A DNA stretch of 60,072 bases, from NCBI GenBank assembly GCA_019217005.1, contig JAHBNG010000090.1:1-60072 (forward strand), given 5' to 3'. Both the position numbers and the translations under genes were made by a program. Of the stretch, positions 1 to 8,711 are shown in pieces; the first letter of the stretch is position 1, and the number at the start of each line of letters is the position of its first letter. The notes below the pieces were generated by a model. The model was not told where the DNA came from and ran no database searches. It saw nothing but the letters and a program-made list of their open reading frames with translations. This DNA is from Chloroflexi bacterium TSY (GTDB lineage: Bacteria > Chloroflexota > Anaerolineae > Caldilineales > Caldilineaceae).

Positions 1-2128
1 CGTGACCTGTTTGCGTCGATTCTGGGCTGGATCGTCCCGTTCATTGGTTAGGTGCTGAATGAAGACTCGCACATTGACATAGTTGTGCAGCACCGAATCG
101 GAAACGTAGGTGGGAAAGACGCCACTCCCTCTGGAATTAGACCGGGGCATGTCGATACCAAAGACCATCCCCTGGATATCGGCGTTTGTGATGGTCAGAT
201 CCAGATTTTCGTAGCGCACTAAACTCATGCCAATCGAACGCATATCGATGCGCCCGTAGGTAGAAATGCCTGATGTAACCGCTTGGTCGCCACGGATCTT
301 AAGACCATCAAAGGTGGTTTTGCCATTATGATACCAGCGCACACCAGCCTCATAGGGGTGCCAGATGATGGTATCTTTGATCTTGAGTTCGTCCCACTGA
401 TCAATGTCGCATATACAACTAACCCACGCGCCATACAGACCGACAGCCATAGGACCATAGGCTTCATTGTTGGTGAAGCTGAGGAGCGGCTTAGCGCGCA
501 CAGTCTCGCCCTCATCTGGGTTCATATGCGGATTGGCACCAGGAAAAAGGGGGATGACCTGCTCCTTGAGGTAGTAGCCGCTATAGTAATGCCCCGAAAA
601 GCGCACGTCCGCGGCGACATTATCTTCCACCCAGTTGTTGGGACCCCGAAACCAAAAGCCCGTGCCGTCTATCCCCAGATGGCCCTTTTTGTCCGAGTCA
701 CCAGAAGGCTGGGGAATGCGCGCCTCTCCGGTGCCGTGGATGCGCACTGCAAAGTTACGGGCAAAGAGATTATAGCTCTCGGTGCCGTCTTCGGTTTGAA
801 AGCCAGCCCCCGCGAAGTTATAAGCTACATTATCGCTGATTTTGCCAAAGTGAGAGCCGTGAGCAACCAGTGCCCATTTGAAGTTGTGATCATACGCGGA
901 TGAAGTATAGATGGCGTTGCCCACAAACTCATATTGCCAGCCATTGGTCTCCAACCAATCCCGCTTCTTTTCTGCTTTGAGATCAGATGGCATCTGGTTG
1001 CGCCCGTCCGTGCCAGGTGCTGGACCGCGCAAGTGATGGAAATGGACCGAATAGCGAGAAATCTGATTGGTGCCGATTTGGGTGGCATTGCCGTTGTCAT
1101 CAAATTGAGTGCTGTGCAGCGTCTCGTTTTTGGTTCTGCCCAAATCACAAAAGCCAGCATTGTGAATCGACACGCTCGCCGCGGCGGCGAAAAATGTATG
1201 ACCGCGGGTGCCAGATGGGTTTTGCGAACAGAAGGTGACGTTGCGGGTCAAGTTACCAACATGGGGCAAGAGGCGTTCGCCTGAAAACGAGGTGGTTGGG
1301 GTGCCATCCGCATCTGTGGGGTCGAGATGGTCAAAGGCGAGTGGCGTCTCTAGCATTAGTTTGCGGCCATCAGGTGAAACTGAACTTATGGTCAGCACCT
1401 CTGTCTGGTAGTCGCTGTTGACAAAGTCCTTCAGCCGCTTGGGGTGATCGGCGGACATATTGCGCGAATCGGGTAGAACAATCCGATCACCTACTCGCCA
1501 ACCAGCGACAGGTTCGCGCAATGTCAAAGTTGTCTCGCCTGCGTGTGGCTCGAGGCTGATTCGAGTCCAGGTTGGCGTTTTGGCAGCTCCAAAGATAGTG
1601 ATTTTGCCGAAAACCACAAGTCCATTGCCATACTGTCCTGGATCGCTCTCTAGGTCAATGGGTCGGTCTGCGAAACGTATCTTGGTTGTGATGCTAGGAA
1701 GGATGGGGTTGCTCTCTGTGCCAACTTCCAGTGCACCCACCGTATAAGACCTGCAAAGTGCCCACCGTAAGCGATGTATCCATATCCGTGCGAAACGCCA
1801 GCCGACCGTTGGGGTAGACTGCCAGATCATAGACTTCCGTCTGTGTATCGAAGATGACTTTGTGGTGCACCACAACCACGTCGGCTGCCCCTGGCAGCGG
1901 CCCACCCCATGTAGTCGCATCGGACCAGGCACCATCTTGGACGCTCTCCACAATCGGACCCTGAGCCAAATCGGGATGGGCCACGTTGGGAATCCAGGGC
2001 TCAGATGGCATGGAGATGTACTTGCCAGGTTCTTCTGTGGTTGGCGTAGCGTAAGCCGAACGTGTAGAATCAGCCGGCCCAATGACGATAATCGTAAGCA
2101 GTAGGCAGAATCCGAGTATGCGCTGCAT
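1..2128 (-). CDS. Secreted G8-domain / beta-helix protein, partial and frameshifted
   Basis: The reading frame starts at the ATG at 2126-2128, after an AGGGG-type ribosome site, with a hydrophobic signal peptide (MQRILGFCLLLTIIVIG). Residues about 60-135 look like a G8 domain: DGAWSDATTWGG, then a conserved DVVVVHHKV strand and LTVGTLQVLYGG. The frame breaks at 1736-1738, where one extra G in a GGG run pushes translation into an early stop at 1694. The next frame continues without a stop to base 1 (GALEVGTESNP, then WRVGDRIVLP, then SVHFHHLRG and many short beta-helix-like turns). G8 proteins are extracellular and thought to bind or act on glycans; the substrate here is unknown. The C-terminus lies outside the window. 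The break may be a sequencing error, because both halves are well conserved in style. Confidence 0.75.
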
Positions 2129-2484
2129 GATAAACCCCTGTCCCTATGGGTGACTTTCAGACAATCCGCGTTACATTTATCATACTGTGGGATTTAGATT
2201 ATTGCTCTACACGGTTACGATTAGATACGTTCTAGCAGACTACTCGTCGCGTTCGGCTAAACGATAGATGTTATACGTGCCGATATAGAGCTTTTTGGAG
2301 TGGCCGAGGAATACAGTGTTAGAGACTTACTGGTCTGGTTCCGAGGCATCCGAATCGCTTTCAATTTGCCGGTCAGTATTGAGTCGTTGTCGAAAGCGAT
2401 AAGATTTGCCGGTGAATTCGATAAGTAATATTCGACATAATACGCACCTTAATCAAGCGAAACGGATGATGTATAGCATTATCC

Positions 2485-2520
2485 TGCTCATCGGCGGTGA
2501 TGTGGTACCGCCGATGAGCA
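2485..2520. repeat. Perfect 14-bp hairpin
   Basis: TGCTCATCGGCGGT (2485-2498) and its exact reverse complement (2507-2520) are separated by an 8-base loop. No T run follows on either side, so it is not an ordinary intrinsic terminator. It could be an element end, an operator or an RNA structure. Confidence 0.6.
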
Positions 2521-2972
2521 AGACCTGGGCGTTGGCGCAATCACCCGAACAATATAAAATTGGCTGCCAAAGTCTATTAAACCAAGTGCACCATAACCAC
2601 CAAAAGTATTACTGCTATCGATGGATTCGTTCGGGTCAACTATTTGGTCCAGTTCAGGATTTTGTTTGGAATCGCCAGTCCCTACAACATCTCAGGGAGA
2701 GTCCTCCGTTGGATTTAGCGAGGATGCTCATTAACCTTGCTGACCATACCCCTTATGAGAGAACAAACTCGCCGTATGAACCACATGGTTAGCTGCCTTT
2801 CCGTTAGAGGAGTGAACCTCTTGTGGGGCTCACTTAACATCCTGTCCGTCATCTGGTCAATCCGTTTGGCAACGGCTTACCAATTAAGCAACTTGGCGCA
2901 ACTGCTCATCAAATCATGATTGATTTCAGAAGGCAAAATTGGTATGGTTCCTGCCTTTTGAGCTATACTTAG

Positions 2973-3050
2973 AACCTATCCGAAAAGTGGTTGTGAGTCC
3001 AGCTAGCTTCTCGAGTGAGAATGCACCGTCACAGAACTTTTCGGATAAGC
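2973..3050. repeat. Possible 78-bp miniature inverted-repeat element
   Basis: Outer arms TATCCGAAAAGT (2977-2988) and ACTTTTCGGATA (3036-3047) are exact inverted repeats, and the match continues imperfectly to the ends (about 13 of 15). The unit is flanked by the direct repeat ACTTAG at 2967-2972 and 3051-3056, as expected for a target-site duplication. There is no coding content. Only one copy is seen in this window, so mobility is inferred. Confidence 0.45.
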
Positions 3051-3342
3051 ACTTAGGAGCCAGAATTAAAGCACTCCCTGAAATTACCTCTTCATCAAAG
3101 CTTTACCCTATCAAAGTTGTCGTTACTTGGCTTTTTGGATTGGGATTGTGGCTTAAAATCACCTGAATTCGGATATTTGGGTCGCCAAATTGGCGCATTA
3201 TCAAGTGTACAATCCTTGGCCATCGTTTTGTCACGTTGACGTTTTTTCGTGACGTTTTTTCGTAAAGTAGACCTGTTAAATCATGCTATGACTGATACCC
3301 GGCTGCCCACAAGCCCTGGCCCTTGGGAAAGGAGGAGTGAAG

Positions 3343-4146
3343 ATGACGTTGATCACGCACAGCGCGATTTTTCCATTCACAGAAAAATTCAAGATTGAAC
3401 CCCCACGGAGTACGCTGGAGGTCCGCACTATCTTCGCCCGCGCCTCAGGGAGCGATGCCATTGGCGACGGCAAAACCGAGGGCTCGGCCTACCGAACCTT
3501 CCAGCGGGCGATCTTGGATGTTCCCACATTTATCCCCCACAATGTCCGCTACGTCGTCGACATCACCGGCATCGGCACCAAGGATTTGCTGCCCGACTTC
3601 ACCCTGCCAATCTTTCTCTCTCCCGACCCGGGTCTGTTAGACTTCTCCGCGAATTCCATTCAAGCAATTGCGGCACCATTGACCATCTTTGCGGAGCCCA
3701 ATGTCGTTGACTCGATCGCCACATCGAAACTCACGGGCATCAGTTCCGATCCTACTAGCAAGATTCGGACGCTGAACACGACCAAAAACTTTACGGCAAA
3801 CCAGCACAAGAACCGCTACGTCGTCGGCAGCGACTTCAGCCATATCGGGGTGATTTCGAGCAACACGGCCGGGCCGGATAGCGACGTCGAGATCACCGAT
3901 ACCTTCGACCTCACCCCACCTATCGACATCGTCGAAGAAAGTGCAGAGCAACGCTCGCCTGCCGGTGCGAGCCTCATCATTGCCAAACAGCTATGCGACA
4001 TATCATGGCAGGGCATCAAGTTCACAAACGCCGGCAGTGGCGGGGCAATCTCAAACCGTATACTCACCCAAGAACATGCCGCCCCAGCGGTCGGAAGGTG
4101 GTTGCATGGTAATCGTGCTATCGAACGATTGATCACCCCATTATGA
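3343..4146 (+). CDS. Hypothetical protein, beta-helix-like, probably 3'-truncated
   Basis: A strong ribosome site (AAGGAGG at 3329-3335) sits 7 bases before the ATG at 3343, which is preferred over the GTG at 3337 because that would touch the ribosome site. The protein of about 267 residues carries FARASGSDAIGDGKTEGSAY near residue 33, a pattern often seen at the start of extracellular right-handed beta-helix proteins, then repeating strand/turn text (IQAIAAPLTIFAEP, ISWQGIKFTNAG). After FTNAGSGGAI the sequence loses this character and ends soon afterwards, so the gene is likely cut or frame-shifted and lacks most of its helix. No signal peptide is visible. Function unknown. Confidence 0.5.
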   Translation: MTLITHSAIFPFTEKFKIEPPRSTLEVRTIFARASGSDAIGDGKTEGSAYRTFQRAILDVPTFIPHNVRYVVDITGIGTKDLLPDFTLPIFLSPDPGLLDFSANSIQAIAAPLTIFAEPNVVDSIATSKLTGISSDPTSKIRTLNTTKNFTANQHKNRYVVGSDFSHIGVISSNTAGPDSDVEITDTFDLTPPIDIVEESAEQRSPAGASLIIAKQLCDISWQGIKFTNAGSGGAISNRILTQEHAAPAVGRWLHGNRAIERLITPL

Positions 4147-4531
4147 TCTCCATACGAGACGTCTTCTGTTCCAATCGTCAGCCATAACCCCCCCCAACGG
4201 TCACCGGCTGGGGTTGTTGATCAGCCATAACCCCCAGGGTTTGTCTACACTCGCTTGAAGGCTTGCGTCTGGAGTTTCGCCCAGAGGACTGTGAGGCGGA
4301 GACATATGCGGTGCACAAGAGCATGCAAATGTTTACGATCGATGGGCATTTCTTGTGACACCGCTCGAAGCACAGTGAGACGACGAAGTCGCTCCCGCGA
4401 CCCAAAGTCTCACAAAGAGGAAAAGCCCGTTGCATCACACGGACTTTCAATATTGAACACTTTTTCGATTCACTTGGCGTTGGGGCAGATGCACGTGTGT
4501 CCGTGGCCTATAGTTCGGGACCTTAAATAGC

Positions 4532-4565
4532 AAAAGGGCCGACAGATTGATTTGTCGGCCCTTTT
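4532..4565. terminator. Bidirectional intrinsic terminator
   Basis: A 13-bp stem AAAAGGGCCGACA (4532-4544) pairs with TGTCGGCCCTTTT (4553-4565) around an 8-base loop, giving a U-tract on both strands. It lies downstream of the minus-strand phosphotransferase gene ending at 4671. Confidence 0.8.
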
Positions 4566-4584
4566 CTCGTTGTTATCAGAATAA

Positions 4585-4660
4585 CCTATGGGCGGGAGCG
4601 ACGGGAGTCGAATACGCACTGGCACCCACGCCATCTTCTGTTTTTGCCTGTTCACATTAT
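4585..4660. repeat. Dispersed repeat, copy 1
   Basis: Shares GCGGGAGCGACGGGAGTCGA, then ACTGGCACCCAC, TCTTCTGTTT and GTTCACATT with copies near 8336-8460 and 57960-58095. All three lie at the 3' side of minus-strand genes. Read on the minus strand, the end TTCGACTCCCGTCGCTCCCG resembles the T-loop and 3' acceptor strand of a tRNA, but no complete cloverleaf can be drawn. Confidence 0.6.
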
Positions 4661-4670
4661 GGTTTTGTCC

Positions 4671-5645
4671 TTAATCAGTCGGGTGCATTGGCAGTGGGCC
4701 TTTTTCAAGTGTGCGCTCGAGGGCGCGGGCTACCGCCTCAAGGTCTTTCTGGTTGCCGGTCCAAGCATTCCAGCCAAGGTGTGTTGCCCCGATTTGAAGC
4801 TCATAACAATGATGTCGTAAAGAAGCATTCACAAGATCTGCTTCGGTTAGATCTTGAGCGACCATGGTTCGATTCCAGATGTCTGACGCAGCAATACCCG
4901 GATGCCAGTCGCTCCAGAATGTACACCAAGCAACATCGTACAAGAAATCGCCGTACGCCGAACATTTCCATGAGAAAATGGCCGTCACTTGTGACGCATC
5001 GTTCGAAACGAGAACATTCTGATGAAGCAGATCGCCATGGATGAGGTCCCTGCGTTCTGGGCAAACCGACAGCAACTCATGGATACGCGACTCACAAGTT
5101 TTGAACAGATTATCAATGACAGGGTTTTCTGCGAGTTTTGCTCTCCAGCCACTCACACGAACATCAGGATTGTCAACCAGCCCACCAGTCAGCCAGCTGT
5201 GCCAAGTCATATTCGTTGATCCTTCCTGGTCGTACCAAATCACCCCGTCGTCTTCTGAAGTGGCCACTGCACGCATTTCAGCCAGGAGCGTTTCCAGGGC
5301 GCTGCCAACAGCACGACCTTCATCTGCAGAGGTGGTCTCGATGAAACGGCCAAAATGACGCTCCGAAATAGCATAGTTGAGACCCAGTGCCTTTCCTGTG
5401 TTGATCACAGTTGGAACTGGCAGGTTTGGGCCATTGAAGCGCATGGCCGCAGTGTCGATTGCAAAACCCTCAGCCATGTCGCTGAGCCGAAGCACGAAGT
5501 CTTGCGTGCCGACGCGATAGGCAAACGCCGAGGACCAGAAACCACCCGAAAGTGAAACGAGCCCTCTGATCTCAGCATTGTATAGCCCAGTGAGCCATGC
5601 AGATATTTGCTCAACAGAAGGGTATGATTGTTCGTCAGTTGTCAT
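4671..5645 (-). CDS. Aminoglycoside-phosphotransferase-like protein with altered active site
   Basis: A 324-residue protein of the APH/choline-kinase fold, closest in style to hygromycin-B kinases. It has a glycine-rich N-lobe (LSGGFWSSAFAYRV, about 32-45), the catalytic loop LIHGDLLHQN (201-210, with Asp205 and Asn210) and the C-lobe YGDFLYDVAWCTFW. The second metal-binding Asp, normally in a DW motif (for example FDWGC), is Ser225 here (IFSWKCSAYGD). A Ser codon TCA replaces GAY, which takes two or more base changes. Members transfer phosphate from ATP to a sugar or aminocyclitol hydroxyl. Without this Asp, activity is doubtful; it may be a binding protein or decaying gene. It ends just before dispersed repeat copy 1 and the terminator at 4532-4565. 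Confidence 0.85.
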   Translation of the reverse strand: MTTDEQSYPSVEQISAWLTGLYNAEIRGLVSLSGGFWSSAFAYRVGTQDFVLRLSDMAEGFAIDTAAMRFNGPNLPVPTVINTGKALGLNYAISERHFGRFIETTSADEGRAVGSALETLLAEMRAVATSEDDGVIWYDQEGSTNMTWHSWLTGGLVDNPDVRVSGWRAKLAENPVIDNLFKTCESRIHELLSVCPERRDLIHGDLLHQNVLVSNDASQVTAIFSWKCSAYGDFLYDVAWCTFWSDWHPGIAASDIWNRTMVAQDLTEADLVNASLRHHCYELQIGATHLGWNAWTGNQKDLEAVARALERTLEKGPLPMHPTD

Positions 5646-5856
5646 ACTAATTTACCTTAGGCCAAAGGCTTCATAACCTGTTCGACTCTCCTGGCTGATC
5701 CTGGTCAAGAATGAAGCTTGTCTACGAGACACAAGCCCCTAGATTTATCTATGGGGTTCCTGACAGGCTTGGCAAGCAGTATATGGAGCACACACCAGGA
5801 CACTTCGAAAATAAAATCAGCCTTGGTGATGGAAGCCGCCTCGTCGATAGTCCGGC

Positions 5857-6789
5857 TTAGCCAATCTCTGGAAATCCGTGTTGATCCCGATGATACTGCG
5901 AGTCGAAGATTTGCGTGCTCTTGAACCACTCGTGACGCCCATCTGTGGCTTCCTCGTAGACGCTGGCCAACAGTTCCTGCTGCTGCGCCTCGGACAAGGG
6001 CGTGAAGGCGCGAGCCATTTCTACGTCTTGCTGCAAATTTTCCAGCGACTCGATACCGCAAACAAGGGTACTGATGGGCAATGACAAAGCAAAAGTGCGG
6101 CACTGCTCCGCAGTCAAGCCAAGTTCGGTAACCAGTTGTCCTCGCCCCCCCAGGCTCTTCATACCAATCACGCCGATATTCCGACGGTTCAACGTGGGCA
6201 AGACTTCTTTTTGAAAACTCCGGTAGTGGGCATCCAAGACATTTATGGGCATCTGACAGGTGTCCCACTCAAAGTCTTGCGCCAGCATGCTCTTCAAGAT
6301 GTCAGGACCCTTATGACCGGTGAAACCGATAAAACGTATCTTGCCAGCCTGGCGCGCGTCCAGTGCCGCTTCGAGGGCTCCGCCGGATTGGAATATCCAA
6401 TCGGGATCGTTGTCGTAGTTGATCTCGTGGAACTGCCAGACATCGATCACGTCGGTTTGTAGCCGGCGTAAACTCTCGTGCAATTGCGCCTCTGCTGTTT
6501 TACGATCGCGCCCACAGACCTTGGTCATGAGGGTAACCTGGTCACGGCGGCCTTTGAGGGCCAGTCCCATTCGGCGCTCGGATTCTCCCTGGTGATACTC
6601 CCAGGCATTGTCCATAAATGTCACACCAGCATCAATCGCGCTTTGCACCAAGCGTATGGTCGTTTGCTCATCAATGTACGGTCGGACACAGTGGCCGCCG
6701 CCGAAACCAATAATCGAGACCTTCAATCCGGTCTTACCTAACTTACGAACGGGCAAACCGCCTTCGTTTCGTTCCAGATCTTGTATCAT
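5857..6789 (-). CDS. Aldo/keto reductase
   Basis: A 310-residue NAD(P)H-dependent oxidoreductase of the AKR (TIM-barrel) family, normal in length. The expected tetrad is visible: Asp60 and Tyr65 (FMDNAWEYHQG), Lys90 (LMTKVCGRD) and His121 (VWQFHE). LGKTGLKVSIIGFGGG at the N-terminus is the typical first strand. The last 70 residues are a helical tail (SEAQQQELLASVYEE), as in the bacterial perakine-reductase/YghZ-like branch. It starts at the ATG at 6787-6789. It is a monocistronic neighbour of the phosphotransferase on the same strand, with about 210 bases between them. The substrate cannot be told from sequence; reduction of an aldehyde or sugar ketone is the general role. Confidence 0.93.
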   Translation of the reverse strand: MIQDLERNEGGLPVRKLGKTGLKVSIIGFGGGHCVRPYIDEQTTIRLVQSAIDAGVTFMDNAWEYHQGESERRMGLALKGRRDQVTLMTKVCGRDRKTAEAQLHESLRRLQTDVIDVWQFHEINYDNDPDWIFQSGGALEAALDARQAGKIRFIGFTGHKGPDILKSMLAQDFEWDTCQMPINVLDAHYRSFQKEVLPTLNRRNIGVIGMKSLGGRGQLVTELGLTAEQCRTFALSLPISTLVCGIESLENLQQDVEMARAFTPLSEAQQQELLASVYEEATDGRHEWFKSTQIFDSQYHRDQHGFPEIG

Positions 6790-6822
6790 TGCTTAGCCGT
6801 GCCTCACTTTCTTTATTTATTT

Positions 6823-6932
6823 GTAGCTGTTCAGCTTATCAGCATTTCAGCCGTCAGCTATTCATTTTTGGACCGACGGCCCTGACTAAGAATCAACCAA
6901 GCTGAGCGCTGATGGCTGACAAGCTGAATGCT
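6823..6932. repeat. Imperfect inverted repeat in intergenic DNA
   Basis: Two arms rich in CAGCTT-TCAGC-TCAGC (about 6828-6858, and its inverted counterpart about 6898-6930) can fold into a long imperfect hairpin between divergent genes (6789 minus, 7140 plus). There is no T run. The remaining bases to 7139 hold the putative promoter region of the membrane-protein pair but no motif I would assert. Confidence 0.4.
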
Positions 6933-7139
6933 TACCTTTATTTTTAACAGCAATCAATTTAGGTTACGGCCAACGCTTTCAAATCAGTGCCCGGGAAAAG
7001 AAGAGTGCCATATTTCTTTTTGGAATGCAAGCGTTGAATCAACTTTGTATAGATATTCAGTCCCCTGCCCCTAAAAAATGCTAGAGCAGGCGGATTGGAT
7101 TTCTGTGGCAATTACGGGTAAACTTGCGGTCAGAGGATA

Positions 7140-7709
7140 ATGATGAAGACACTTGCCACCGACTTCCTTGCCCGCTTGCCACCCAGGCTTGAGAGTCTGG
7201 CCTTCATCCTTATCCTCTCGCTTGGGGTGATGGCGCTTTGCCTCAGTTGGATTAGCGTTTCAAACTATGTCGACTCGATCCAGAGCATCCGTCGCTTAAC
7301 GCTAATCATCACCGATTTACAGTTCATTGATGACAACAACCCCCGAGTTCAAGTACAGTTTCGGTTACACAACCCTTCATCGTTGGCCATGCAGGTTAAT
7401 AGCTATTTCTTTGAATTATCTGTTAATGAACATTTGGTCGGCACGACGAGCAGCAGTTATCGGGGGACGGACGCTACAGTCAATGTCAGCGTGTATAGTC
7501 AGGCGACCAGGATTAATCGTATTTTGGAGGCTGGCCAGTCCTTGGATTTGGACTTTACGTTATACATTGCGCCGGCCCAGCAGACGCTTGTTCGGCAAGC
7601 GGAACAAGCAAATAACCCTACTTGGCTTGCGGATACAGGCTTTTGGTTAGTTTTTCCCCATGTTGTAGAAGAAGATTTAATTCGGTTGAAAGTCGAATTT
7701 GAACATTAG
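7140..7709 (+). CDS. Membrane-anchored protein with LEA14-like domain
   Basis: 189 residues. One clear transmembrane helix lies at about 20-40 (LAFILILSLGVMALCLSWISV) after a short basic N-terminus. It is followed by an extracytoplasmic domain in which FIDDNNPRVQVQFRLHNPSS has the feel of a late-embryogenesis-abundant-14/WHy beta-sandwich. No enzymatic motif is seen. The stop overlaps the start of the next membrane gene by 11 bases, so the two are probably co-translated and may act together. Function unknown. Confidence 0.7.
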   Translation: MMKTLATDFLARLPPRLESLAFILILSLGVMALCLSWISVSNYVDSIQSIRRLTLIITDLQFIDDNNPRVQVQFRLHNPSSLAMQVNSYFFELSVNEHLVGTTSSSYRGTDATVNVSVYSQATRINRILEAGQSLDLDFTLYIAPAQQTLVRQAEQANNPTWLADTGFWLVFPHVVEEDLIRLKVEFEH

Positions 7710-8118
7710 ACGCCTAAAGCAAATTCTCAAGGAAGGCTTAGCCCTGATGTCGGCGGCCGTCATGTTCGCCTTCGTGGGCTTAATATCAATGACAGAGGTG
7801 CAGCAGTTTGTGCCGTGGGCCACCAATATTTTAGGGCTGTTCGCTGCGGCGATTATCTGTTGCCTGCTCCTGGTGCTAATGAGTCCGCGAGCGGTGTGGT
7901 TGATGGGCTTGGCCTCGACCTTGAGCGTCATTATTTTTTCCGCCTTTTGGACCTACTGCACCTGGAGGCTAGTGGGGGCTGTCTTTTCTCTGACCGATCC
8001 AGTGACATCAAACCTGTTGATCCTGTATCTCGTTCCGCGTGGTCTTATCCTCTTTTACGACTATCGCGGGAGGAGTGCTGACCGTTATCACTGTCCGCTT
8101 GTGTGGCCAGATTTGTAA
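7699..8118 (+). CDS. Small multi-spanning membrane protein
   Basis: 139 residues from a TTG at 7699, which overlaps the previous gene; the ATG at 7747 (MSAAVMFAFVG) is an alternative start. At least three hydrophobic segments are visible: SAAVMFAFVGLISM, NILGLFAAAIICCLLLVLM and LMGLASTLSVIIFSAFWTY. A fourth is LLILYLVPRGLILFY. No known family is recognised. It is likely a partner of the preceding single-pass protein. The C-terminus (GRSADRYHCPLVWPDL) is short and polar. No terminator is visible after it. Confidence 0.6.
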   Translation: MNIRRLKQILKEGLALMSAAVMFAFVGLISMTEVQQFVPWATNILGLFAAAIICCLLLVLMSPRAVWLMGLASTLSVIIFSAFWTYCTWRLVGAVFSLTDPVTSNLLILYLVPRGLILFYDYRGRSADRYHCPLVWPDL

Positions 8119-8294
8119 GCTGAGATCGAGTACTGTGGCGAATACCGTCGAGCAACATTCTCCAGGTTAGCAATTACGCATTGATTCTGCTAATGGCCCG
8201 ATTGCTGACGCGTTAAGTCTCCACACAAAGAACTGCAAACTAGACGGACACAGAATATGGCGTCCGAATCAGTATTTCGACACGCAATGTACCG

Positions 8295-8331
8295 CAAAAA
8301 AGAAGAACCTCGAGATGATCTGAAGGTTCTT
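8295..8331 (-). terminator. Intrinsic terminator, minus strand
   Basis: The stem AAGAACCT (8303-8310) / AGGTTCTT (8324-8331) is preceded on the plus strand by an A run (8296-8301), which becomes a U-tract after the hairpin on the minus strand. It lies downstream of the S9 peptidase fragment and dispersed repeat copy 2. Confidence 0.65.
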
Positions 8332-8337
8332 TGTGTC

Positions 8338-8625
8338 CTATATTTGTTTACTATAGGTCTGCGGGAGCGATGGCATTCGAATACCCACTGGCACCCACAG
8401 AGTCTTCTGTTTCTTCCAGCTCACATTGTGGATGAATATCTGGCGGTTCATATCGGTCAGCCACGCTTCTTCAACGGTGTATACAACCTGACTGCCGTCT
8501 GGCGAAAGAGTTGCTTCACGGATGAAGGGATAGTGAATTTGATGCGCCGTCATCCACCGGTTGGTTGTGTGTGTCGGCATATACCCCTGCCATTTTAGGA
8601 CAACGCGTAATACTTGGGAGATCAA
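8338..8625 (-). pseudogene. Fragment of an S9 (prolyl-oligopeptidase-type) peptidase, plus dispersed repeat copy 2
   Basis: The minus strand encodes MTAHQIHYPFIREATLSPDG and SQVVYTVEEAWLTD, the typical beginning of the beta-propeller of S9 acylaminoacyl/dipeptidyl peptidases. After about 70 residues the match runs into a sequence shared with copies at 4585-4660 and 57960-58095 (WVPVGIR-PSLP in translation). No propeller or alpha/beta-hydrolase domain follows, so only a 5' stub remains. The preceding gap 8119-8337 holds only the terminator at 8295-8331. Confidence 0.65.
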
Positions 8626-8711
8626 GGTTCGCCTAGGTGACAGTCGCTTTTAAGCGAAGCGACGGTGACTGCCACCCAGAACGGGAAGTACTTTTTGGGC
8701 ACTCACTTATA

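Larger units (their letters stand above)
2129..3336. other. 1.2-kb gap without a convincing gene
   Basis: Short open frames occur (for example plus strand 2406-2792), but none shows a ribosome site, signal sequence or recognisable motif. The stretch holds a strong hairpin (2485-2520) and a possible miniature element (2973-3050), both listed separately. The region may contain eroded mobile DNA. Confidence 0.5.

Noticed and set aside
283..903. Open frame of 206 codons on the plus strand
   Set aside because: It lies opposite the conserved minus-strand G8 protein frame and its translation has no family pattern.
2406..2792. 128-codon open frame with a Cys/Trp-containing segment
   Set aside because: No start signal, no known domain, and it runs through a strong hairpin; possibly eroded mobile DNA but not supportable as a gene.
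3816..4450. Several short frames on both strands around the end of the truncated beta-helix gene
   Set aside because: No motif or ribosome site; they are probably shadows or debris after truncation.
4585..4660. A tRNA gene on the minus strand
   Set aside because: Only the T-loop and 3' acceptor-like sequence are present; D-arm, anticodon arm and 5' acceptor cannot be found.
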